This document shows, one piece after another, positions 54,901-64,000 of a stretch of DNA of 64,000 bases. This DNA comes from Stictocephala bisonia (lineage: Eukaryota; Arthropoda; Insecta; Hemiptera; Membracidae), in contig JAQJVL010000159.1 in the NCBI GenBank assembly GCA_035578905.1, positions 1,802,731 through 1,866,730 of the forward strand. The letters run 5' to 3'. A program made the translations under genes and the position numbers. Numbering within the stretch: position 1 is the first letter of the stretch; every line of letters begins with the position of its first letter. Below the pieces are notes generated by a model. It was not told where the DNA came from. It did not search any database and saw only the letters and a list, made by a program, of their open reading frames with translations.

Positions 54901-56620
54901 TTACCGCCAATTTACTTTATTTATCTTGCGCTCTTCTGTATATCACAACATCACCTAGTCTAATAAAATCGAATTATTGTAATTGTTCCTAAATTCGCGA
55001 AATCTTATTCGCCCATTTTTAACCGATCACCTTCTAACGGATTATACAATAAGTAAATTTAATAGGCAAATGAACATTTTTAGTATAAAACACAAATGAA
55101 ATTTTTATGAAACAAGTTTTTGCACAATCAAATAAAAATAATATGTTCCACAAAGAAGAAAGAAACAGAGGTCGCTTTCATGTAATCGCAGCTTGTAATT
55201 AATTATAAATAGATTTCAACTAATCTAAAATTGTTATACATTTGTTTTAATATGTAAAATGTTTATCCTTTATGATTTTGGGGTATAAAGGGGTGAACTG
55301 ACAAGGTGCTGACCCTGTCTGCATGGAAAACTTAAGAAATAACTACTCGACACACATTTAGCGCACCATTAGAGGCGACCTCTATTTATTTCTTCTCTAT
55401 TGCATTTTTCCTACGTTTAATCAGCTGTACTCTATTTTACCGTCAATTTTCTACCGTCAAAAATTTAACTTACTCAGTCAATACATTCAAAGTACTATTA
55501 TTGTTTTCCTTCAGAAGAAATATTTTTACCAGTCTCCTTTTACAATGTTTTCAACCAAGTTTTAGCCTATTACTGTAATTGAGTGGCGATCAGTTGAGGA
55601 CAACTCGTGAGCGCAGACTCCAAGGTTTCTCCCGCTGTCCTTGTTGGCACCGACCGCTAGAGTCGAGGTGAATACTATGACTCATTGTTTACGATTAATT
55701 CCTAGCCAGATTAATTGATAGGACGGTTAATTAGAGCAATAGGCCTTTCATCGACCATAATTATCACTTCATTGCACAATTACCCAGCAACTACTATAAC
55801 ATAATTTGAGAATGTTTACGTAATGTATCTATTTACCTAATAACATATCAAACATATTTTTTAAATTGATAATAAACTCCATTTTGCACCCCTACCAAGC
55901 TTGGGCCTGTAATTACAATGTTGCTGAGTAAATGTTCATCCATATCAAACATATTGCACATGTTGAAGTATACGAAGCCATAGTTAACCGTTACCCAAGT
56001 GGATCGATGTTATTATGTATCGAACAAGACATATCGAGTATTATGACATACGTTTGTTAAGTTGTTTGAAACGAAAAGGTCAGATTAAGCAACGAATAAA
56101 TTTGTAACTGAAGACTGTTTTGGATTACTAGTTAAAATTAAATTCCCAAGTCTACATTTTATAACTTCTGAATGCGAATATTCTTAATTGGTTTAATTGG
56201 TAGTAAAACTGTTCACAACTATAGTTTAGTGTTAATAAATAAATTAGTATTCGCATAGAAATCGGCTTTACTAAAATGTTAAATATAAAATTAGTAAATA
56301 TATTGTTTTCATCTTACAGTCAGTTATTTGCAGTCAATTAATTGCAATCACTTGTTTATAATGTAGTCAAATGAATGGAAATTTTCAAATTTCCTTAGAA
56401 TCGTGTAACTTGGCGATCTGAGTTACAGGAAGTAAGAGTGAAAGAGTTGTACATTTCGCTCACAGAATGACGTAATGGCGATGTTTGTTTACCAAAGTAG
56501 CGTTTTACTGTCAGGAAGTCGTGGCAAAATGTTGTCAGAGCTACAAAACTGTTTACAAATATGGTAATGGAGGTATGATACCTTCGAGAAGAGAGATAGA
56601 GAACAAAGCGTCGAGTCATA
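54901..56620. other. Intron 1 of the second gene, nothing firm
   Basis: A weak inverted similarity around GAGGTCGCTTTCATG (55170) and GAGGCGACCTCT (55371) hints at another decayed foldback element, but its limits cannot be set. Confidence 0.35.
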
Positions 56621-56628
56621 GCTACGAG

Positions 56629-57363
56629 TAGGGATGTCAACGATTTATCGATATGTCGGAAATATCGATAAATATGTTTCGATATATCGATATTGTTCTT
56701 TCGATAATATTGGACATATCGATAGTTTGGTCCGATATGTCACTAAATATTGACGTTACTCTCTCTCCTCAAAATCATCACGATTCGAATCACGACAATT
56801 TAAATCACGATTTAAATTGTCTCTTATGCGTACAAAAAATGCATTAAAATAAAAAAGTAGCTTTATTTAGTTTTTTTAAGTGAGGTTAACACACTAAAAT
56901 GTAGTTTATTTTAAACCAGTGGGTGGAAGTTTGGTGTTTCTATGAAACCTAATTGCATTTTTAAATGTGAAAAACAAAAATAACGATGACTTTATATTAT
57001 TATTTCATAATTACATAATAATTAAAGGTATAATTATTCTTATTATGAACTTTTTCCTTGTTATGAACTTTTTCATTCAACCCCGCAGACTACAACTTGT
57101 TTCGTGTAGATAAATGATTTAAATTTTTACTATTCTGTAGGCTATTCTAAATAGTAACAGCAAAATTTGAGTGTATTTTTGGTCATGACAATGGCATAAG
57201 AGTTAGTACATATTTTTAAACAGAAAAAATAATTTACAATTCGATATATAGGTTACTCTATGTATCGATATTTTTCTTTCGATATTATCATTATATCGAT
57301 ATTTGGTTTACGATATATCGATACTCCTATTTATCGGTATGTTGAAAATATTTGCCATCCCTA
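56629..57363. mobile_element. hAT-type MITE carrying seven TATCGATA sites
   Basis: The exact 8-bp duplication GCTACGAG flanks it (56621-56628 and 57364-57371). The ends are inverted repeats TAGGGATGTCAA and TAGGGATGGCAA. TATCGATA occurs at 56646, 56663, 56685 and 56717 near the left end and at 57263, 57294 and 57316 near the right end. There is no transposase. The duplication length identifies the hAT superfamily. Confidence 0.85.
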
Positions 57364-57492
57364 GCTACGAGCCCATTTAATGCCAAACTGTAAATGGCAG
57401 TTTTAAACGGTATTACAAGAAGGAAAGGAAAGCTTAACTTCATAATAAATTAAACAGTCATGCAGATCGGTCGAATCTGTCTCATGCTGAAA

Positions 57493-58715
57493 TATACAGG
57501 GAGAGTTTTAAGCCATTTACCCCTGAACTTGTTTCCACAGTTTATCAAATATGCCATTGCATTATTACTAACACAAAGTACATTTAGAATATGTCCATGT
57601 TATTACAGATCACTTGGGGTCCAAGATCTAGGAGTCAGCTTCAAAATTTTAAATGGGAACGTGGTCAAGTAATATTTTACTCAACACCAAAATTTCAAGC
57701 TGAAAAAGATAGTGCAATCAAAATGTATAATCGATGTGTCGTTCTTTAGTTTAAATTATTTTGTTTTTTTAGTTTATTTATTTATTTATTTATTTACTGC
57801 TACATAACAGTGTTACCACCAATTACAATGTAGCACAACTACAAAATTAAACCAAATAATAAAAGGAAACATACTTGTATAAGTAAACTAAAAACTAACT
57901 ACAATCATACTACTCAATTCCAAAAGTATTACACAGCACAAAGTTCAAAAGTTCTTTTTTCTTAAAGCTATAACTCAGACTTCAAACTATAACATGATGA
58001 AAACAACATATTTTTATAATTATTAATATAATAAGACAAAACAAGTCACTATTGAGAAAAAAAATAAAGTATCAATAAGCAATACATATCGATTAATATC
58101 ACTTATCACTAATACCTATGAACAAAATTAATTATTCACACAATGTCAGCTTAACTTTATTAGTGAAACAAGCCAAAGACAACGAAAATATGTCCACATC
58201 AGTTGAAATTGCGTTATAGAGACGCATCATGGCGTTTACAGGAGCCTGTGCCCCTAAAACAGTGCGTGAGATTCCTGGACAGAACTAGTTTAGTTGGTCA
58301 TTCTCTATTTTCTTAACTAAAATTATTTTCATGGCTAAAACAAGACCAGATTGACGTTGTTATTGTTTTCTAGGATTTTTTGTTTTAGTTATTAGGAATC
58401 AGTGTTATTTAGGAAAATACGTAGGCGATGACCAATCAAATAAAAAACAATTAATAAATTAAAAATTAAACATATTTTAAAACTCCGATTGCGTTATCGG
58501 GTTTTAGCTTGAAATTACAGTGTTAAATGACATATCTATCACATGACCACGTTCTCATTTAAATGTCGAAGTTGACTCCTAGATCTTGGACCCCAAGTGA
58601 TTCCCAATAACATGAAAACACTCTAAATTTATTGTGGGTTAGTATTAATGGCATATTAAGAAAGCAAATGTTTTATAAATTGTGGAAACAATTTACGGAG
58701 TAAATGATTTAATGT
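57493..58715. mobile_element. Foldback repeat with inverted arms around a LINE fragment
   Basis: 57493-57672 and 58541-58713 are inverted copies (CACTTGGGGTCCAAGATCTA in the left arm; its complement TAGATCTTGGACCCCAAGTG in the right arm; AACTTGTTTCCACAGTTTAT against ATAAATTGTGGAAACAATTT). The left arm starts ATACAGGGAGAGTTTTAAG, similar to TA-flanked elements nearby. The middle is occupied by a LINE 3-prime fragment. Confidence 0.65.
57775..58330 (-). mobile_element. LINE 3-prime fragment with (TAAA)n tail
   Basis: On the minus strand a decayed ORF2 tail (MMRLYNAISTDVDIFSLSLA, then CFTNKVKLTL) resembles the C-terminal block YNxLxxxxDIFxxSxxxFxxxV of insect LINE proteins. It is followed by a UTR and a tail of TAAATAAATAAATAAA at 57778-57797. 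Confidence 0.55.
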
Positions 58716-59125
58716 AACTCTAAACATACTACTGCAGTCAGATCGTGCCTTGATTCTTACATAGTCCACAGTCCACCAATTGTTACATGCATCCTGCAAT
58801 ATTGTTGTTAATAACCCTTCAAGCACACAGTACATAGTTGACCTGCGTGTTTGAACATTGATTGTATGTAAATTTAACTTCAAGATCAAGCAGACAATTA
58901 CGGAAAACGCTTTACAATGCAGGTCTAAGGTTAAATGGGATTTTCTATTCTGAACCACCTTAAGGAATGCCACATGAATATGACTCACCAATGTCGTAAC
59001 TGACTAATTATACGACACTTTACGACAGGTCGTACCACTACAATTGTTGTCTTCAGAAAAATGACAAACATATGAAAAGTTTTGCTTTCAAACGCTAAAG
59101 GATCGGTTTCAAGCATTAAGACGCC

Positions 59126-59320
59126 GATCGTAGAGATATGGGCGAATATAAGGGGCAAACGAGTGTAGATGAAAGAGTGTAGTTATTGTTACTAAGGTTG
59201 ACTGTTCCTTAGAAAGAGATTTATTAATAGCCCAATAGCTAGGACAACTAAGGGACCTACAGATGTACAAGGAATCCGAACCACGTAGTATAGGTATGAT
59301 TTTCAGCTAATGTCTCAATG
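59126..59320. repeat. Dispersed copy of the 25677-26675 family (inverted)
   Basis: GATATGGGCGAATAT, GTTACTAAGGTTGACTGTTC and GGAATCCGAACCACGTAGTA match the right arm at 26217 onwards and the complement of 52430-52680. It ends about 50 bp before exon 2 of the secreted-protein gene. Confidence 0.65.
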
Positions 59321-59369
59321 ACGACATGAACAGATGACGTCACTGTATTCACTTTTACTTGTGTTGCAG

Positions 59370-59489
59370 TGCTGGTGCCCGTCTCCTCCACAGTCATCCC
59401 ACTGCCCGTCTACAAGGTGGGCTACGGCGTGGTGGGGGTGCAAGGACCCAAGGGGCCTAGGCCTACTGGGGATCTCAAGCTTATCACAG
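59370..59489 (+). CDS. Secreted protein of unknown family, exon 2
   Basis: The acceptor TTGTGTTGCAG and donor GTAATC bound a 120-bp exon, phase 1 on both sides. It encodes VLVPVSSTVIPLPVYKVGYG, then VVGVQGPKGPRPTGDLKLIT: a short beta-prone segment with a Gly-Pro-Lys-Gly-Pro turn. Base composition is strongly coding-like compared with the AT-rich intron on either side. The frame stays open at the donor, so there is at least one more exon. The best local candidate is 60863-60888, otherwise it lies beyond the window. Confidence 0.7.
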
Positions 59490-59929
59490 GTAATCCCAAC
59501 AACGTTTGATATAACATGTTATTGAAATTACTTAGTGGAAAGTTAAGTAAAGTAGGACCAGTGTTATTCACTCTTTATGCAGATAAAAAGATGTTAACCT
59601 AAAAATAAGAAATAATATTTGTCATTTTAATATAATTCAGTTGAAGCCAATTAATTATGCCTATGCCTCATATCTAGCTAATTTTGAAAGACAATCAAGC
59701 TTCAGAGGTGTGTCTACGAAACTGTGCCAATAATTGTGAAGTACTTGGGATGCAAAATACGAAAATAAACAATTGACAAATCATACTCAGAGAGTTTATA
59801 TTAGAACTCATTTGAGCCACCATCATAAGTGTCGTTACCTCCAGGAAAGTAGGTTTTTACTTTTATTTATATAACCTGTATTTTAAAATACTAGGAAAGA
59901 AAAACTAGTATTTTATGCCCAAACCCCCA

Positions 59930-60460
59930 TCCCTCGGGGCTCGTCTTGTCATATCCCTTCGGTGGGCTAGAGAGATCGTCAATCCATGTCTCTTGGATGG
60001 GTGGGAGAACTCATCTGTTTCCCTTGTGTGGGTGGGGGAGCTCGTCATATTATTTGGTTCCGTTGAAGGGCAAATCTAATTGTTTCCCTTAGGTGGGTGG
60101 GAGAACTCGTGTAGTCGGGTCTCTTAGATGGGTGGGAAAACTCATCTAATAGTTTCTCTTGGGTGGGTGAAAGAACTCATCTAATTGTTTCCATTAAGTG
60201 GCTGGGAGAACTCATGTAGTCGGGTCTCTTGGATGAGTGGGAGAACTCGTGTAGTCGGGTCTCTTGGAAGGTTGGGAGAACTCATCTAATTGTTTCCATT
60301 GAGTGGCTGGGAGAACTCATGTAGTCGGGTCTCTTGGAAGGTTGGGAGAACTCTTCTAATTGTTTCCCTTGGGTAGGTGGGGGAGCTAGTCATCCCCTTT
60401 TGGTGGGTTGGGGGCTAATCTAATCATGTTTCTAGGTTGGGTGGGAAAGCTTGCCTCGTC
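59930..60460. repeat. Degenerate minisatellite with higher-order pattern
   Basis: Units of roughly 35-45 bp alternate between a CTAATTGTTTCCxTTxxGTG type and a TAGTCGGGTCTCTTGGA type, each ending GGGAGAACTCAT. About a dozen units are visible. Confidence 0.8.
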
Positions 60461-60529
60461 ACTCTAAATGTAAATTAATAAACCAAAGGGAAGCCTAACT
60501 AAAACACAACATGAGGAAGAAACCCCATA

Positions 60530-60670
60530 GTTCATGAACGAGTGTAGTCACTGTTACTTACTAAGGTTGACTGTTCCATCCTTATAGAAAGAGACATTTA
60601 TTAATAGCCTAATAGCTAGGACAACTAACGGACCTACGGCTTTTCGTGGAATCCGAACGACGTAAAGTGA
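60530..60670. repeat. Dispersed copy of the 25677-26675 family
   Basis: CTAAGGTTGACTGTTCCATC, TTAATAGCCTAATAGCTAGG and GTGGAATCCGAACGACGTA match 59126-59320 in the same orientation. Confidence 0.6.
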
Positions 60671-60862
60671 TTTCAAAACTACGTACATTGATTATAAGAA
60701 TTTATAATCCTTAAAGTCACTTGTGACTCAAGAGTACTGCAATACCTTTCTACTAACGTGTGTTTAGTAGAATGATAGGATAACAATATATTCCTTTTTT
60801 GTATTAAGCAGTCTAGGGAAGACAGATTTGTTCCGTACGTGCATCGCTCTGTTTTTTCACAG

Positions 60863-60888
60863 GTGTCTCTCATGAATCAACAAATTGA
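60863..60888 (+). CDS. Possible last exon of the secreted-protein gene
   Basis: A strong pyrimidine tract and acceptor (CTCTGTTTTTTCACAG) is followed, in the right phase for exon 2, by codons for GVSHESTN and TGA. The product would be 85 residues including the signal peptide. The coding part is too short for composition to help, so an exon further right is equally possible. Confidence 0.25.
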
Positions 60889-61100
60889 GTATTCAGGGCT
60901 ACATGTGTTGCTGAATCAATGCAAGTTGCAAGGCTCAGCATATTTTTGCTGCTGTGTGCAATATCGACTTTAACCAATCGATCTAGTTCATACATTTTGA
61001 TTACTACAGCAATCACAGTTGTTACTAACACACGTATTTCACAATATGTTTCCTACCTGTCTCAACAAGGCTTTGAGTGCCAGGAGTTTTGCCTAGTATG

Positions 61101-61361
61101 CGTGTGAGAAACCCCAGGCTCGAAGCAATGTAGTAGCGCGAGAAACCCCAGGCTCGGCACAATGTAGTAGCGCGAGAAACCCCAGGCTCGGCACAATGTA
61201 GTAGCGCGAGAAACCCCAGGCTCGGCACAATGTAGTAGCGCGAGAAACCCCAGGCTCGGCACAATGTAGTAGCGCGAGAAACCCCAGGCTCGGCGCAATG
61301 TAGTAGCGCGAGAAACCCCAGGCTCGGCGCAATGTAGTAGCGCGAGAAACCCCAGGCTGAT
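61101..61361. repeat. 34-bp minisatellite, about 7.6 units
   Basis: The near-identical unit starts GAGAAACCCCAGGCTCGGC and ends GCAATGTAGTAGCGC. As 34 is not a multiple of three, the minus strand reads through all three frames in turn and every frame is open, giving false ORFs of a GFSRYYIVPSLGFLALLHC type. High identity suggests recent expansion. Confidence 0.92.
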
Positions 61362-62937
61362 ATTAAGTTTTGCAGCTGTTTGGAGAAACCAATATAACTT
61401 TGTAATTCTTGGTAGAAATTAATATTTTTTTGTTTTGCTTTATTTATAGAACTATATTCTAACTAAAAATAAATCTTATAGTATCATACCGATAAAAACA
61501 CATATTTTTATTAATAAAACATTTATTTGCCAAAATATATCTATATCATTTTTAAGTTTGATTAATCCAGTAAAAAACTCCTCACTATTAGATGAAGTTT
61601 TTTTTTCAAAACAGGACATAGTTTTTACATATACACCAAAATAAAAATTTTTTATCTTGAAAAATAGAGGTATTTTTCCACTTTTTCATATTATTGCAAT
61701 TTTCCATTTTTATTTGCCATAAAATTAGTTAGTAAAAATAAAAATGTTCTTTATAATTAATGTTTCTATGCTTATTTTAAATAACGCTGTTCTCAGTTTC
61801 ACAAAAATAAAACAATATTTATATATACTCATTCAACATTATATATATTTAGGTAAAAAAAAAAAACTTATGCAATGAAGACAGTAGGGATGAAGTTTTG
61901 CAATAAATCAGCTTTTTTCTTATACTTTCTGCCTGAGTCACAAATATAAAGGTAATAGCACTAAAATACCATAATAAACTAAATCGAAGTGTTAAAAGTC
62001 ACGAATAAACAAGATAACACAAGTCAATGCAACAGCTAATCAGAAAACAGAAATCAGAAACAGCTAATCAGACAAACGCTCATGACGTTGTCATAGCCAT
62101 ATGAATTACGAATTATTTTATGTACTGTATATTATTATGAAAATGTACTATAACAATTTATCTATTAAAATATTTCTTTTTCGTGATTTCATTTACAACT
62201 AGTTTTACAAAGAATATCCTTTTACTTAATAACATATTACACTTTGTTGCCGCGTCCTCCTAGTTGGACAAAGGGTTATAAACAATGTGTTGCCAAAGAA
62301 GCTGGAGTTAGAGGAATTTTGAATGTTGCCACATTATATTATCAACTTTTCTAGTTATCATTTTTTTTCTAACTCTAAAAATCTTCCTGACAATCTTAAA
62401 ATAATTATGAATTGCTTCCAAATAATATTAATATATAGAAATTATTGCTTATTATTTTTATCAGAAACAAAACCAAATTAAACTTTACATCTCCCAGATT
62501 TGTACTATGCTTTCATCTTTACAATTGAAATACGTTTGAGAATCAAACAAGTATTTTTGTACCAAAATTAATGCATTGTTACAGCCAATAAAAAATACTG
62601 CTGCCAGCATAAATGGTTTTAAAAAAAATTATAAAACGTGTCTTGTTGCATGCATCACATTGTTGGCTTTCACACGTCTTAGAGGCGATATGATAATTTA
62701 AATACAGAACAGAGGCTTTCTCTTTTTACCGAGGGTGTGTGCCATAGAGAGCACAAAGAAAGTGCTGGAGAAAGTACAGATCAGCTGTTAGTTTTTAGAA
62801 ACCTTTCTTCCTGGTACTGGTAACTTCCGTCAGGAGAGCCCCTTGTTTTTCTCTCCGATGTTGGTGAGTCACATTTTGAGCACTAACACAGTAATAATAT
62901 ATACACATACAGTATCGAAGCTCAGCCGTTTTACATG
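61362..62937. other. Sequence right of the minisatellite, nothing recognised
   Basis: AT-rich with short A/T runs. I found no exon that continues the secreted-protein gene with confidence. Confidence 0.35.
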
Positions 62938-63110
62938 CCAAGCAAACGATACTAGCGATCCTAGCGGTGTTATAGCAAAGAAACTATTTTAATTGAAAAT
63001 TTATTGTCAATTAATTGTATTGTCACCTAAGTAAATCGCCATGCTATATGACGGAGAGATGTCGTAGCTCTGCGTTACGACCACTAGGATCGCTAGCGTC
63101 GATCAGTTGG
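62938..63110. mobile_element. Small MITE with TGCCAA ends
   Basis: The left end TGCCAAGCAAACGATACTAG then CGATCCTAGCGG, and the right end, on the other strand, TGCCAACTGATCGACGCTAG then CGATCCTAGTGG. It is about 173 bp with no ORF and an unclear target duplication. Confidence 0.65.
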
Positions 63111-63137
63111 CATTCTCAAAAGTAAGCTTCGCTATTG

Positions 63138-63171
63138 TGTGTTTATATTATACTCTGACATAATATAAACA
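63138..63171. repeat. Short palindrome
   Basis: GTGTTTATATTAT and ATAATATAAACAC form 13-bp arms around an 8-nt loop. Confidence 0.8.
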
Positions 63172-64000
63172 CATTTTACTTTAAAATGTCATTCCCCCCA
63201 CAACTCCCACCCCCTATAGATACCTACTCGATGCATTATCTATCTGGACTTCCTGCTGCTTTTAGTTTCAGTTGAAGAAGTGCTTTTTGCCGGCAACATT
63301 TACAAAACAAAGCTAACGAACGTCTTTCAGCAGCGTTCACTCTTTTACTCTTTGTTGCATTCTGCGTGAGAGGTGTTTGTAATTTTCGTCGACAATGCGA
63401 ACTAATTTGTCGCAGTGATGAGTTCGACATATTGGCAAGTGACGGCCTTCAGCCAAAGTGTATTGTTCGTTATTATGTAAGATATAAATTTGTTTGTGAT
63501 TATAGAATAAAAACAAAAATGTAACATTCTTCACCAATATTAACCAACACACGACTGAACTTAATTTGATTTTTCCTGTTAATATTCAATCTATTATAAA
63601 CAATTTTAATGAAATCGAGTATCATATATTTGCTCAATAAGGACTTTAAAGATGTTCTATTCTACTAGAACAGATACTGGTTTAAAATAGTACTTTTCAT
63701 GACTACCTTTGGTTGTTTTCGGTACGCAATCGTATTTTACGTACTTACTCGTGGAAATTATTAAGTGCTGAAAGACACGTTTGCTCGTATGTTGAGTAAT
63801 GTACTCGTATGTTTATAATACATCAAACAGAATTAAAACCTTTATTGTGTAGTTTCTTGTCACCTAACTAAATTTAAAGTTTTTGCCTCAAATGGGTCAA
63901 GAATTGGCTATATGTTACGATATGTGCTTTTTATTCTGCTGAAATCACGTACGGTATTTCACCGAAAAATTCGAACCAATATCACAACTTTTAGTATTTT

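Noticed and set aside
61025..61332. Three overlapping minus-strand frames of 78-79 residues with GFSRYYIVPSLGFLALLHC repeats
   Set aside because: They are produced by the 34-bp minisatellite, whose unit has no stop in any minus-strand frame; nothing suggests a gene.
63236..63552. Minus-strand frames with RTHHCDKLVRIVDENYKHLS or CRRKLQTPLTQ
   Set aside because: They are short, overlap each other in different frames, have no recognised family and no splice support.

Overview
The window looks like animal, most likely insect, nuclear DNA. It is very AT-rich, genes are split by long introns with GT-AG splice sites, and there are tRNA-derived SINEs, non-LTR retrotransposon remnants, hAT-, piggyBac- and Tc1/mariner-type elements and Helitron-like ends. 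No bacterial operons, rRNA genes or CRISPR arrays were seen. A hemipteran-like host is only a guess from the repeat content.

The main gene lies on the minus strand. Ten exons between 40923 and 3144 join in frame, with consistent splice phases, into the first 570 residues of a secreted fasciclin-domain protein of the midline fasciclin / TGFBI (beta-ig-h3) / periostin type. It has a signal peptide (exon 1), an acidic spacer (exon 2), a cysteine-rich CROPT/EMI-like module (exons 3-5), FAS1 domain 1 (exons 6-8) and FAS1 domain 2 (exons 8-10). The reading frame is still open at exon 10, so the remaining domains and the stop codon lie left of base 1. A TATA box at 41109-41116 marks the probable core promoter.

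A second gene starts on the plus strand at 53171. Exon 1 (signal peptide) joins in phase to exon 2 at 59370-59489, giving a small secreted protein of unknown family. A possible short last exon is at 60863-60888. The two genes are divergent, with about 12 kb between them.

The rest is mobile or repeated DNA. The introns of the fasciclin gene hold a 5-prime-truncated LINE with a reverse transcriptase (967-2965), further LINE ORF2 tails (about 6600-7222, 19165-19645, 30110-30630), two tRNA-SINEs (10380, 18358), a TA-flanked palindromic MITE family (5273, 10137, 33967), TTAA-flanked piggyBac-like elements (11718-12357, 16304-16460), an 89-bp-arm foldback carrying a hammerhead-ribozyme-like core (12423-12623), and a complete but broken hAT transposon with 8-bp target duplications (21052-24131). 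The intergenic region (41.1-53.0 kb) is a patchwork: three diverged direct copies of a roughly 480-bp unit, a TTAA-flanked MITE family, a foldback element with roughly 450-bp arms (48149-49138), and two Helitron-like 3-prime ends. Intron 1 of the second gene carries a hAT-type MITE with an exact 8-bp target duplication and seven perfect TATCGATA palindromes (56629-57363). Two minisatellites lie near the right end (59930-60460 and 61101-61361).
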